A stretch of 64,000 bases of DNA from Cytobacillus oceanisediminis (GCF_022811925.1 NZ_CP065512.1:1-64000); one strand, 5' to 3'; positions 50,265 to 59,509 are shown, counted from the stretch's first letter. Numbers and translations are program-made. The notes: a model not told the origin generated them from the sequence alone.

Positions 50265-51743
50265 ATGAATACAGTTAAGTCACCGGTTCCTTTCGCCCAC
50301 CTTCATCTTCACACTCCTGATGGGAGCTTGCTCGACGGCTTTTGCCGGATCGAACCAATGATCAAGCTCGCAAAAGAGTTTGGCATGGATGCGATAGGCG
50401 TAAGCGACCACGGTACGTGTTTTGCCCATTTTCAGTTCTACCAGAAAGCAAAGGAAGCGGGCCTTCATCCTGTTCTGGGGATGGAAGGATACATTACCCC
50501 TAAAAAGGAATGGAAAAAAGCAGATTTCGAGAAAATTAATTTTCAAGATGTGGGTTATCGTACCAAAGAACACATTGCTTCATTGGCAGACCAGGGCTAT
50601 GTAGCTTTTGAGAAGAAGCAGAAGGATTCCTTCACCAAAGGCAAGCCAACTAAGCCGGAGCATATTGCCTTTCTTCAGGAATATCAGCATATGGACCCAG
50701 AAGGCTTTGAAAAACTCAAGAAAGGTACTCGCTGGTTCCTTTCAGGTAAACAGGATGATAAACAAAAGCGCCTGTTTGAATGGTCCCCTCGTATTGCACA
50801 CCTTTTGATGATAGCCAAAACAAATGAAGGCTATAAAAACCTCCTGAAATTGACCTCTATTGGCTCACTTGAAGGATTTTATGGAAAGCCCCGTGTGGAT
50901 TACCATGATATTAAGAAATATGGCAAAGGAATTATCGCCACCTCTTCTTGTTTAGGGGGTACCATTCCGAAACTGATTAGAAGCGGCAAATTCCGCGTAG
51001 CAAAAAATCATATTAAGTTCTACAAGCGTTGCTTTGATGAATTCTATTTGGAGATCCAGCCGAGCACGATGGAAGAGCAGCAGTATGTAAATGAAATCCT
51101 AATGGAATGGTCAGAGGAATTAGGTGTGCCGCTTGTAGCAACATCCGATGCTCACATGCTCCGCCCTGAAGACCGTCCGGTTCATAAGGCCATCACTTCC
51201 ATTAATAAGGATAAAGAGGCCGATGAAACGGAACAGGATGTGTATGAGCACTGTATCTTCTATTCTGCAGAAGAGATGCTTCAGATGGGAATGCCTCCTG
51301 AAGCACTGGAGAATGCCTATAATATTGCTCATTCCTGCCAGGTTGACCTCGAGATGGGGAATATCAAATATCCCGAATTCCAGGTGCCGGAAAACTTTGA
51401 TTTTGACTCCTATCTTTCACAGCTTGCCAATAAAGGAATGATGGAGAAGCTGCAGGAAGGAAATTTTATAGGCAGGAACTTCTTTGAGATGTTCCACACA
51501 TACAAAAAGCGCCTGGATTATGAGTTGAAGGTTATTGCCGATAAGGGAATCTCCGCTTATATGTTAATTGTTTGGGACTATATCGATTTCGCCAGAAGAA
51601 ACGGTATCCTGGTTGGTCCCGGACGTGGTTCAGCCGCCGGCTCCCTTGTTGCTTATGTTCTTGGCATCACCAACCTCGACCCCATCCGATATGAACTTCT
51701 TTTCGAACGCTTCATTAATCCTGAGAGACCCGGCTTTCCAGAT
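50265..51743 (+). CDS. dnaE: DNA polymerase III alpha subunit (DnaE-type), exon 1
   Basis: 493 codons. The PHP domain is clear at the N-terminus ([30 protein letters not shown]), followed by the polymerase palm start ([52 protein letters not shown]). It stops at the first Asp of the catalytic PDxDxDF motif, where the intron begins; unspliced reading runs only seven more codons. Joined to exon 2 it gives a protein of about 1143 residues, the normal size for DnaE. It replicates the phage genome. Confidence 0.93.
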
Positions 51744-52937
51744 TGTGCTTTACTTGCTGCATAAATTTTTATTGACTCTACTCTATGAAGTGGTTACTTT
51801 ATACACAGAATTTGAGAATAAAGGAGTCTACAACTTATGGGTAGAACTAGTACGGTTCAAGTAGATGAACAAGCAGTTATTCAAATGTATTTAGATGGAG
51901 TTCCGATGATACGGATTGCAGAACAATTTGAAGGGATGAAACATCACCATGTAGATTGGATTCTACGTAAACATGGCATTCCTAAGCGAAGCAATAAACA
52001 AAACTCCAGAAAATATGAAGTAGATCATCATTACTTCGATGTCATTGACACAGAAGAAAAAGCTTACTGGTTAGGTTTCCTAGCTGCAGATGGATATGTC
52101 CGCGGAGGGAACCGATGCGAAGTAGGTATGAGTCTTGAGATAAAAGACATTGGCCATGTTGATAAATTCAAACAGGCAATAAATGCGACTTATCCGGTTA
52201 AGACTTATGAAGGGACAACTAGTTATAACAATGTTGCATATGCCCGCTTACTTGTTGCAAGTGAGTCAATGAAAGAAGCTCTTGAAAAGCATGGAATTGT
52301 TGAACACAAAACATTAGTGCTTGAGTTTCCGGAATTGCCAGAGGAATTAGTTCGGCACTTCATTCGTGGATACTTTGATGGTGATGGAAGTTTTAGCTAC
52401 TACGCTAAAAAGAACCAGTACCAAATCAAGATCTGTGGCACAACTGCAATATTAACTGGTATTCTCGAAGCCTTTGAGATGCTAAACCAGAAGCTTTATA
52501 AGCGAAATGATGATGACAAAGATAACTACTATATCTCCATTGGTGGCATGAATCAAGTAAGACAACTTGCTGATTATATGTACGATGGAGCAACCATTTA
52601 CTTAGAGCGGAAGAAAGAAATTTATGAGCAAATAAAGAACACAGTCCCACTAGGCGAGCAATCCCTAGTGCGCACCCCTTAAACTGCTGGAACACCCTAA
52701 AGCTCACTTGGCTACTGCATAACCAGTAATGGTAAGTGTGAATGCCGCCGAAAGGCAGAAAAAACAAGTGAGATGGTATAAGCTAACCAATAATGCTAAG
52801 TACCGTTGCAATGGGTAATCGTAGCATCCAAATCCTCCTGTTGGGAGGAAGGTTCAACGACTATAATGGGGCATCCTACTGGGATGATGGTATAGTCTAT
52901 GCCCTAACAAATATCGGGAAACCGAGGGTATTAGCAG
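51744..52937 (+). mobile_element. Group I intron in the replicase gene (1194 nt)
   Basis: Exon continuity fixes the ends: exon 1 ends GAT and the intron ends in G before ATAGATACTGAC. Core elements are visible: P-like AACTGCTGGAA (52682-52692), R-type GTTCAACGACTA (52852-52863) and S-type TATAGTCT (52891-52898). The insertion splits the catalytic PD|IDTDF motif. The homing endonuclease ORF precedes the core. Stops in the reading frame exclude an intein. Confidence 0.92.
51837..52682 (+). CDS. LAGLIDADG homing endonuclease of the replicase intron
   Basis: 281 residues, ATG after AAAGGAG. After an N-terminal helix-turn-helix-like region (VPMIRIAEQFEGMKHHHVDW) it has two LAGLIDADG motifs: AYWLGFLAADGYV and HFIRGYFDGDGSF, both with the catalytic Asp intact. 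A single chain with two motifs is expected to act as a monomer. It should cut intron-less replicase alleles and promote intron spread. The stop codon overlaps the first intron core element. Confidence 0.92.
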   Translation: MGRTSTVQVDEQAVIQMYLDGVPMIRIAEQFEGMKHHHVDWILRKHGIPKRSNKQNSRKYEVDHHYFDVIDTEEKAYWLGFLAADGYVRGGNRCEVGMSLEIKDIGHVDKFKQAINATYPVKTYEGTTSYNNVAYARLLVASESMKEALEKHGIVEHKTLVLEFPELPEELVRHFIRGYFDGDGSFSYYAKKNQYQIKICGTTAILTGILEAFEMLNQKLYKRNDDDKDNYYISIGGMNQVRQLADYMYDGATIYLERKKEIYEQIKNTVPLGEQSLVRTP

Positions 52938-54890
52938 ATAGATACTGACTTCGATTACCTGAGAAGGCATGAAGTGCTAGAATACGTCACACGTAAGTAT
53001 GGGGCAGAGCGGGTTGCACAGATTATCACATTCAGCACGCTTTCCACCAAGTCTGCACTCAAAGACATTGGGCGTGCACTTGGCATTGATCATAATGAAA
53101 TCAATGAATTAAATAAGCACATTCCCGTTATCCAAGGAAAGCCAATACCTGTATCTGAAGCAATGGAAGAGATTCCAGCCATCCAGCAATATCAGGCACG
53201 CTACCCAAGATTGTTTGAATTGGCGCTTGAAGTGGAAAGCATGCCACGCTCACAAAGTGTTCACGCATGTGGAGTCCTCATAACTCCTGAGCCAATCACG
53301 AATGACATTGCCCTGATCAAAGGAAAAGAAGGGGAACGTGTAGCAAGTTATGAAGGGGAGCCCCTTGAAAAGCTCGGCTTTATCAAATTTGACTTCCTTG
53401 GGTTGAAGAACCTTTCTGTTGTAGAAATATGCAGAAGACTGGTTGAAAAGAGACATGGCCACTTAATCGATGTCGATAATCTAATTCCAGAAGATGAGAA
53501 GACATTTGAAATGATTCGCCGCGGAGAAACTGATGGAGTATTCCAGATAGAGTCCGCTGGAATGAAGAAGATGTTCCAGGGCATGAACAAAGTAGATTTC
53601 GAGACACTGATTGCCGGTGTTGCGCTCTATAGACCCGGCCCAATGGATTACATTCCAAAATACCAATCACTTGCGAATGGCCATGAGGAGATTCCATCTC
53701 TTCACCCTAAATACGATGTCATTACACGCACCACCTTCGGCATCATGATATATCAGGAGCAGGTGATGATGGTCGCTCAGCAGATGGCCGGATACTCCCC
53801 AGGTGAAGCCGATGTACTTCGTAAGGCTGTGGGAAAGAAGAAAAAGGAGATTCTTGAGCCGGCACTGGAAGAACTATATAACCGATTGGTTGAGCATGGC
53901 ACTTCCGCTCAGGTAGCCAATAAGATATGTGACGATATACGTCCCTTTGCGGGATACGCCTTTAACCGTTCCCATGCTGCAGCTTACGCATTTATTGCGT
54001 ATCAGACTGCTTACCTGAAGGCTAACTATCCGCTGGAATACATGACTGCCTTACTGCAGGTGTTCTATTCTAAGACTGACAAAGTGGTTCAATATTCCAA
54101 AGTTGCCCGTGAAATGGGCATGGAAGTATTGCCTCCGGACATTAACCGCTCTGATGTCGGATTCAGCATTGATGGAGAAAATACGATCCGTTATGGATTG
54201 GGAGCCATCAAAGGTCTCGGTGATGCAACGTTTGATGCGATTATCGAAGGCCGTACAACTCCTTATCTGTCAGGCCAGGACCTAATTGACAGGGTACCGA
54301 AGAAGAACCTGAATAAGGGGAGCTTAACAGCCTTATCTTATAGCGGTGCATTTGATTCCTTTATTGAAGGCACCTTCAACAATCGCTTTGAATACATGGC
54401 TTATCTGCTCGATATTCGTGGTGATAAACCAGATGCCGAACTGGTTGACCTTATTGCCAAATATTCAGACCGCAGTAAGTTCGAGAAAGAGCGAGATACG
54501 CTTGGTTCATACGTAAGCGGGCATATCTTATCCCGCTATGCAGAGCCTGTGAACTGGGATGAGCTTGATGAGGCGGTGACCCATACAATGGTTTCACTGG
54601 TTGAAGCTAAAGTCATCAGGACTAAGAAGGGGCAGGATATGGCCTTCCTGAAAGTGGATACACTTGAAGGGGAAAAGAGCCTGACCTTATTCCCGAGCTT
54701 TTATGGTCCCGTGAAAGAAGCACTTGTTCCAGGAATGATTCTTAAAGTTGGTGTGAAGGGCTCCATGAACTGGCAGCGGAACCAGAAGGATTTCATTATT
54801 ACATCCATTACCGCTCCGAAGAAGATTAACAAGGAGATCTGGAAGAAGATTGAGCAAAAGCAGGAGGAAGCCTTCGTGCAGGGAGCTTAA
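52938..54890 (+). CDS. dnaE: DNA polymerase III alpha subunit (DnaE-type), exon 2
   Basis: 650 codons. It begins IDTDFDYLRRHEVLEYVTRKYG, supplying the remaining catalytic Asp residues, then SVHACGVLITPEPI, IKFDFLGLKNLSV, DGVFQIESAGMKKMF and YQEQVMMVAQQMAGYSPGEAD, all typical of the DnaE palm and fingers. The tandem helix-hairpin-helix region follows, and the C-terminal 120 residues form an OB-fold (HTMVSLVEAKVIRTKKGQDMAFLKVDTLEG). There is no start codon of its own at the boundary, so expression depends on splicing. Confidence 0.93.
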   Translation: MDTDFDYLRRHEVLEYVTRKYGAERVAQIITFSTLSTKSALKDIGRALGIDHNEINELNKHIPVIQGKPIPVSEAMEEIPAIQQYQARYPRLFELALEVESMPRSQSVHACGVLITPEPITNDIALIKGKEGERVASYEGEPLEKLGFIKFDFLGLKNLSVVEICRRLVEKRHGHLIDVDNLIPEDEKTFEMIRRGETDGVFQIESAGMKKMFQGMNKVDFETLIAGVALYRPGPMDYIPKYQSLANGHEEIPSLHPKYDVITRTTFGIMIYQEQVMMVAQQMAGYSPGEADVLRKAVGKKKKEILEPALEELYNRLVEHGTSAQVANKICDDIRPFAGYAFNRSHAAAYAFIAYQTAYLKANYPLEYMTALLQVFYSKTDKVVQYSKVAREMGMEVLPPDINRSDVGFSIDGENTIRYGLGAIKGLGDATFDAIIEGRTTPYLSGQDLIDRVPKKNLNKGSLTALSYSGAFDSFIEGTFNNRFEYMAYLLDIRGDKPDAELVDLIAKYSDRSKFEKERDTLGSYVSGHILSRYAEPVNWDELDEAVTHTMVSLVEAKVIRTKKGQDMAFLKVDTLEGEKSLTLFPSFYGPVKEALVPGMILKVGVKGSMNWQRNQKDFIITSITAPKKINKEIWKKIEQKQEEAFVQGA

Positions 54891-54898
54891 GTCCAGGA

Positions 54899-54927
54899 GG
54901 GTGGCTGCTAACGCAGCTGCCCTTTTT
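54899..54927 (+). terminator. Terminator with C(UAAC)G loop after replicase
   Basis: 10-bp stem GGGTGGCTGC/GCAGCTGCCC with two G-U pairs, loop TAAC, then TTTTT. Confidence 0.85.
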
Positions 54928-54950
54928 GCTTTTTATAAGGAGGGTTCATC

Positions 54951-55931
54951 ATGACAGAAGAAAGATTAGTTATTTCATTGACGGGGCATCGCCCAAATAA
55001 AACCGGTGGATATGATTATTACAGTCCGCTGAATTTGGCGATTGCCACCAGGATACGGAATCATCTCTTATTTCATCTCCAAAACGGAAAGAGGATTCAT
55101 GCTATAAGCGGTATGGCTTTAGGGTCCGACACCATCTTTGCTTTGGTTGTCCTTAAACTAAAGAAACAGGGGTACGACATTACACTGGAAGCAGCTATTC
55201 CTTGTGCAGACCATTCCAATCAATGGCCGGAACAATCCCAAAAGCAATGGCATAGCATTGTCCTTCAGGCTGATAAGGTTACATATGTCAGTAATGAGCC
55301 CTATAGGTCTGAACTTATGCAGAAGCGTAATGAATATATGGTGGATTGCTGCCATGAGTTGATTGCTATTTGGAACGGTTCAATTGGAGGTACGTTCAAT
55401 TGTGTCCGTTACGCCAGGAAAAAGAATGTTCCAATTGTCATCATGCCTCCTCTTGAACCAATCACTTCCTTGGAAGGCAACCTCTTGACGAGTGATTGCG
55501 ATGTCATTCTTCACCAGGCGAATTGTTTTTCTACCATGGGATCTGGCATTGCCGAGCAAATTAAATATAAATTTCCTCAAGCATATGAAGCCGATTTCAA
55601 GTCAATTATGCGCCCAGAAGAGAAGCTGGGAAAATACACAAGCGCGTTAGTTGAGAATAATGGCAAGACCATTGAAATTGTTAACCTATATGGCCAATAC
55701 AATTATGGCAGGGGAGCCAAGCAGACAGATGAACAAGCCTTGCGTTCAGCCTTATTCCAATACCTGAAAGACAAACAAGCCCGCAGAAAACTCTCTGAAC
55801 TTAAAATCGGAATTCCTGATCAAATTGGATGCGTCCGCGGAGGCGGGGATTGGGATGAAGTGAAGAAGATTTTCGCAGATGCAATCAGCCATTTTAATGT
55901 TTCGATTTATGCATACAAATTTAAGGGGTGA
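54951..55931 (+). CDS. SLOG (YpsA/DUF1273-like) - macro domain fusion
   Basis: 326 residues, ATG after AAGGAGG. Residues 1-165 match the YpsA/DUF1273 type of the SLOG superfamily: LTGHRPNKTGGYDYYSP at the start, AISGMALGSDTIFALVVLKLK and AIWNGSIGGTFNCVRYA. Residues about 170-326 are a macro domain: DVILHQANCFSTMGSGIAEQIKYKFPQAYEAD, then NLYGQYNYGRGAKQT. SLOG domains bind nucleotides and macro domains bind ADP-ribose, so the fusion probably senses or removes an NAD-derived product. An anti-defence or toxin-related role is inferred. Confidence 0.82.
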   Translation: MTEERLVISLTGHRPNKTGGYDYYSPLNLAIATRIRNHLLFHLQNGKRIHAISGMALGSDTIFALVVLKLKKQGYDITLEAAIPCADHSNQWPEQSQKQWHSIVLQADKVTYVSNEPYRSELMQKRNEYMVDCCHELIAIWNGSIGGTFNCVRYARKKNVPIVIMPPLEPITSLEGNLLTSDCDVILHQANCFSTMGSGIAEQIKYKFPQAYEADFKSIMRPEEKLGKYTSALVENNGKTIEIVNLYGQYNYGRGAKQTDEQALRSALFQYLKDKQARRKLSELKIGIPDQIGCVRGGGDWDEVKKIFADAISHFNVSIYAYKFKG

Positions 55932-55935
55932 AAAG

Positions 55936-56373
55936 ATGCGTGTTTTAGAATGTAGCTCCAAGGGAGATATCCGGTTCTCCGCCTTTGGTGCATGGGTTGA
56001 AGTTTTCGGGAAGATGGATAAGATTGAAAACCACTACCAGCTTTGCAAGCGGTTTAATGGGGTTGCTCCCAAACACTGGAGTAATGCTAAAGGGAAGAAG
56101 CCGACCTCCATTGTACTGAATGGGCTGGAACTGGATGTACGGTTCCTCAGCCCTTTTTATAAATTAATGTGGGTAAAGTACCTTGATGGCAACCCGGATC
56201 TAGTCCAGTATGCTAAACATTTTGATGAATTTAATGATTTCTTCAGAGGAAGATCGGTAAACTGCCAGGCTGATGTTATCAGACAATATGTGAAAGAAGG
56301 ACGCAGCTCCATTATTGCTGAATGTGAGGAACTCATGGGATTGCTTTGGAAAAACCAAAAACCCAATCCCTAA
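55936..56373 (+). CDS. Conserved phage protein next to SLOG-macro
   Basis: 145 residues from ATG 55936 after AAGGGGTG. The start CSSKGDIRFSAFGAWVEVFG followed by IENHYQLCKRFNG and KKPTSIVLNGLELD, and later NCQADVIRQYVKEGRSS, resembles a phage family I have seen in many large phages but whose function I do not know. It directly follows the SLOG-macro gene, suggesting a shared NAD- or nucleotide-related task. Confidence 0.6.
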   Translation: MRVLECSSKGDIRFSAFGAWVEVFGKMDKIENHYQLCKRFNGVAPKHWSNAKGKKPTSIVLNGLELDVRFLSPFYKLMWVKYLDGNPDLVQYAKHFDEFNDFFRGRSVNCQADVIRQYVKEGRSSIIAECEELMGLLWKNQKPNP

Positions 56374-56376
56374 TTG

Positions 56377-56405
56377 GAGAGCTGATGAGAATCCGCTCTT
56401 TTTAA
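56377..56405 (+). terminator. Terminator
   Basis: Short stem AGAGC/GCTCT followed by TTTTTAATTTTA. Confidence 0.6.
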
Positions 56406-56436
56406 TTTTATTAGGAAAATATAACCTTCAATGTAG

Positions 56437-56442
56437 TATAAT
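56437..56442 (+). promoter_or_regulatory. Possible -10 box
   Basis: TATAAT 46 nt before the 56488 start and after a terminator; the -35 is not clear. Confidence 0.3.
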
Positions 56443-56487
56443 GGTAATATTGAACTATTAAAATAACATATTATCGGAGGGTGTTGG

Positions 56488-57078
56488 ATGGAAAAGAAGG
56501 ATTTACTTTTAATTCTTGAGAAAGCAAGATTTATAAGCGAGGAAATTGACACGCTGGACGCTGAGTACGCTTGGTTTAAAAAAAGGAGCGGCTTTTTTTA
56601 TCCTGTTAAATGGACAATAATTATCTTTTTTTCCACCTTCTTATTAGCTCCAGTATTTATACTTTATGGGAATGAGACTTTCTATGCCGTTGGTAATGCT
56701 TATTTTGATTTTTACATATTTGCCCTTGCGCTAATACTGCCAATTTTTATTTTCTCCAAAAGGAAAAAAAAATTTAGGGCTATGCGAATCAAAATAGAAA
56801 AATCCTTGGATTCTAACATCGAAAAATTAGATAAGATCCAACTGATACCGGACCGTTTTAAAAACACTTATGATTTAGAGGAATTGATACAGAATTTAGT
56901 GGACGGAAGGGCAGATACACTGAAAGAAAGCATTAATCTTCTGGTGGTAGACCAAAAAGCAGAAAGAAGACATCATGAGATGATGGAGAAGATGGAGGAC
57001 ATCTCAGACAGGCAAAGTAGGGATGCAGCGTATTTGGGTAATAAGCTGTCTGACATTGAAATAAAAGTGAGAGATTAG
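56488..57078 (+). CDS. Two-helix membrane protein with coiled coil
   Basis: 196 residues, ATG after CGGAGGG. Two membrane helices lie at about 37-60 and 70-91 (WTIIIFFSTFLLAPVFILYG, FYIFALALILPIFIFS), followed by a basic stretch and a long coiled coil to the end. Both termini should be cytoplasmic. It has its own terminator and probably its own promoter. Function unknown; possibly a lysogenic conversion or membrane-conflict gene. Confidence 0.58.
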   Translation: MEKKDLLLILEKARFISEEIDTLDAEYAWFKKRSGFFYPVKWTIIIFFSTFLLAPVFILYGNETFYAVGNAYFDFYIFALALILPIFIFSKRKKKFRAMRIKIEKSLDSNIEKLDKIQLIPDRFKNTYDLEELIQNLVDGRADTLKESINLLVVDQKAERRHHEMMEKMEDISDRQSRDAAYLGNKLSDIEIKVRD

Positions 57079-57089
57079 TTGTTTACCAG

Positions 57090-57112
57090 CCTCCTGTGTT
57101 GGAGGTTTTTTT
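57090..57112 (+). terminator. Terminator
   Basis: Stem CCTCC/GGAGG, loop TGTGTT, then seven T. Confidence 0.8.
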
Positions 57113-57141
57113 AGCTTCCGGACTAATAGTGGAAAAAATAA

Positions 57142-57176
57142 AAGGAAAGCGGCTTAAGTGCTGCTTTCCTTATTTT
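57142..57176 (+). terminator. Second hairpin terminator
   Basis: 12-bp stem AAGGAAAGCGGC/GCTGCTTTCCTT with one mismatch, loop TTAAGT, then ATTTT. Confidence 0.65.
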
Positions 57177-57275
57177 CTTGGTTCAAGACTTTTTGCGCCA
57201 ATAGGGGCAAAACGGTCGTCCAGAGCGCTTATATGTGCTCCTTTTTTATTTGTTTGCTACTTGGAGGGATACATT

Positions 57276-57572
57276 ATGCAAATGATGATCAATAATTTGC
57301 GAATGAGAAAAATGGAATATATCAAAATGACAAAAAAGCGGGCATCCGCTGACCTGTTTTATTTTATTGTCTTTGCATTTAAGCTTTCTTTTCACCTTTG
57401 CCTTGCTTTGGTTGCTTCACTTTTATATGTGGCATATGGAGTGTGCAACAACTTGTCCGTAAAAGTATCATATGCCGTTTTTGGTTCAGCGAGAAAAGAA
57501 AGCCCTAGACTGCAAGGATGGCTTAAAAAGACAAAGGAACTAAAAGGGAGAAGCTATGAAGCAAAAATTTAA
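57276..57572 (+). CDS. Small membrane protein
   Basis: 98 residues from ATG 57276 after TTGGAGGG; the longer frame has no ribosome site. It has a basic N-terminus and one or two membrane helices at about 26-56 (FYFIVFAFKLSFHLCLALVASLLYVAYGV), then a basic tail. Its end overlaps the next gene by 17 nt. No family recognised. Confidence 0.5.
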   Translation: MQMMINNLRMRKMEYIKMTKKRASADLFYFIVFAFKLSFHLCLALVASLLYVAYGVCNNLSVKVSYAVFGSARKESPRLQGWLKKTKELKGRSYEAKI

Positions 57573-58038
57573 TTCAATCAAGGAATTCCATAAAGCATTC
57601 AAGCGGTTTATCTGGTCAGATATGCTGGTCTTAAATATCATTCCTGATCATGGATGGATAGACGGAGGATGCCGCTCCCTTATGAAAGCCCTAGCCTTAT
57701 GGCTTGGCCAAGAAAATATTGCTTATTACCAACTCGTCAAGGGAAAGGAGGAGACACATTCCGAACATGCCCTTGTAAAGATTGGTGATTATTTTATTGA
57801 TGGTGATGGCATTTCCACCTATTACGCCCTTTACAAACGATGGAGAAGACTTGAAAAGTTCCCCAGCATATATATCCGGCCATTTAATCCAGAGAATGAG
57901 CCAGCATTGCTGATTAATGGAAAATTAGAACCTCCTTACTATATCAAGGATGACTCCATCCAACTTCTTGTTAAGGCATTGGAATCTTCATTTGATAAGA
58001 AAAATGTTATAGAGCTACTTCTGAAAAATAGTAAATAA
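57556..58038 (+). CDS. Possible papain-fold cysteine hydrolase
   Basis: 160 residues. GGCRSLMKALALWLG (about 36-50), THSEHALVKIGDYFIDGDG (about 72-90) give a Cys-helix, His-strand and Asp order like papain-fold or transglutaminase-type enzymes. Similar small proteins occur in phages. There is no signal peptide. The catalytic assignment is tentative. Confidence 0.5.
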   Translation: MKQKFNSIKEFHKAFKRFIWSDMLVLNIIPDHGWIDGGCRSLMKALALWLGQENIAYYQLVKGKEETHSEHALVKIGDYFIDGDGISTYYALYKRWRRLEKFPSIYIRPFNPENEPALLINGKLEPPYYIKDDSIQLLVKALESSFDKKNVIELLLKNSK

Positions 58039-58104
58039 TTACCACTAGACCCACCTTCAGGAACTACTTAAAATTAACTTATATTGGAAACAGGAGTGAA
58101 ATTT

Positions 58105-58437
58105 ATGAAAAAAGCATTAGCAGCAGTACTGATCGCAGCAGCTTTAGGACTAGCAGGTACTTCTTCTGCTGCAGAAGCGGCCCCGAAGGCCAAAATTTAT
58201 CACAAAACAGTGCAGGCAGGTAATAAAACAGTCACGGTTAAAGGGGTTAAAGGCAAGCTTGTTGAATGGGTTGACACCCATAATTTCAAGGTGAAATTGG
58301 ACAACGGACAAGTTTTCTCATTTAAGACTCCAAAAAGCTCTTATTCTAGAACCCTTAAAAGGGGAAATACGTACAACTATTTCTTTGTTACGAATAAATC
58401 CGGACAGAACAACATCGTAAAGGTAACCGGCAAATAA
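58105..58437 (+). CDS. Small secreted protein
   Basis: 110 residues from ATG 58105 after AGGAGTG. A clear signal peptide (MKKALAAVLIAAALGLAG) with probable cleavage after AEA at about residue 26. The mature part is basic and beta-rich (KTVTVKGVKGKLVEWVD, HNFKVKLDNGQVFSF), perhaps an OB- or SH3-like domain. A hairpin shared with the convergent gene follows. Confidence 0.6.
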   Translation: MKKALAAVLIAAALGLAGTSSAAEAAPKAKIYHKTVQAGNKTVTVKGVKGKLVEWVDTHNFKVKLDNGQVFSFKTPKSSYSRTLKRGNTYNYFFVTNKSGQNNIVKVTGK

Positions 58438-58440
58438 AAA

Positions 58441-58462
58441 GAGAAGGGGGTTACTCCTTCTC
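58441..58462. terminator. Hairpin between convergent genes
   Basis: Perfect 7-bp stem GAGAAGG/CCTTCTC overlapping the end of the leftward gene; A-rich on the left side. Confidence 0.55.
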
Positions 58463-59083
58463 TGTAACGCTATCCAGCCAATTATGTACCGCAACCTTCA
58501 GATTCCGCCCATGCTCCATGAATTCATCCATAATGTAACTGATTAACTGTGTCAGCGTAATATCATCCTCATATGGATTCTCCTTGCGAATAAAATCCAG
58601 GACAAGCTTAAGCTGTTTTTTCCGATTGGAATCGAGTTCGCCATGTACATAGCTTGTTACGTATTCATTTAGAATCTCCGTATCTTTTATGGAGGACTCT
58701 ATAAGTATACTGGCACATGTGGAGACGGTAGTATCCATCGCAAATGCAAGCTCACACAGGTCATTGTACACATCCTGGGTAAATCTCATGGTCAATCTTC
58801 GGGTTGGACCTTTCCTCTTTTTGGTCCGTTCCGCAAACAAATCAGGGTGTCCCACAAACAGCGTATTGCCAAATTTGTAGTTACGCTTAAACTTTTCTGA
58901 TAAATGTTCAATTACTTTTCTGGAATACAGCCCATTCCTGCAGACAAGCTCACCTACATCTTTCATAGGGGTGTTTGTGATATGTGAAATGCGGGAAACG
59001 CAGTCGTACAATTCAAGTTCAACTGTCGGTTTGACATCAACCTTGGCATCACTTCTCTTTTTCCTCTCTCCTGTCTTACCCAT
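58451..59083 (-). CDS. Lone leftward DNA-binding protein, RHH-like
   Basis: 210 residues from ATG 59083 (MGKTGERKKRS); GGGAG lies 12 nt upstream, and the frame further upstream has no site. The middle KGPTRRLTMRFTQDVYNDLCELAFAMDTTVSTCASILIESSIK fits a ribbon-helix-helix or CopG-like DNA-binding unit. The N-terminus is basic. It is the only leftward gene between 37727 and 64000, so it may be a regulator of plasmid copy number, lysogeny or the adjacent promoters. Confidence 0.58.
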   Translation of the reverse strand: MGKTGERKKRSDAKVDVKPTVELELYDCVSRISHITNTPMKDVGELVCRNGLYSRKVIEHLSEKFKRNYKFGNTLFVGHPDLFAERTKKRKGPTRRLTMRFTQDVYNDLCELAFAMDTTVSTCASILIESSIKDTEILNEYVTSYVHGELDSNRKKQLKLVLDFIRKENPYEDDITLTQLISYIMDEFMEHGRNLKVAVHNWLDSVTEKE

Positions 59084-59237
59084 TCCTTTCTCACTCCCAA
59101 AATTCCGATTTATCCCTGGGACACATTCCTGCTGTCCTAGTTGTTTAATAGATATGCCGGGGGATGGGGGAGTATGTGTACCATGTATAAAAAAACTTCT
59201 TCTGGGCATAATGAGAGCCATAGAGGAGGAGATTGTA

Positions 59238-59342
59238 ATGGGAGTAAAAGTGAAAATGTCCGCGGCAGACGCCAAGAAAGTAGCAAAAGGGTGTCTGGAT
59301 CAGAGTAAAAAATACGGTCTTCCAAAGAAGAAAAAGAAGTAA
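59238..59342 (+). CDS. 34-aa Lys-rich protein
   Basis: ATG after GAGGAGGAG. MGVKVKMSAADAKKVAKGC is followed by LDQSKKYGLPKKKKK. Small and basic; it could bind nucleic acid. Directly upstream of a strong terminator. Confidence 0.5.
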   Translation: MGVKVKMSAADAKKVAKGCLDQSKKYGLPKKKKK

Positions 59343-59400
59343 TATAACTATTGAACAATAATAATATGAATTAGATAAAACTGTCCCAAGGATAATATGA

Positions 59401-59431
59401 GAGGGGGGTGGCTAACGCCACCTCCTTTTTT
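59401..59431 (+). terminator. Terminator with C(UAAC)G loop
   Basis: Stem GGTGGC/GCCACC extended by G-rich/CCTCC, loop TAAC, then TTTTTT. Confidence 0.85.
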
Positions 59432-59509
59432 GGTCTTCCAATATAATGGCATTTAAGGTAGTATATTATAAGTATGCCAAAGTTACTAATAATAGGGGGA
59501 AAATGTTAA

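Noticed and set aside
51744..52937. Intein in the replicase gene
   Set aside because: The frame is closed by stops shortly after the exon, the endonuclease has its own start, and group I core elements follow it, so it is an intron.
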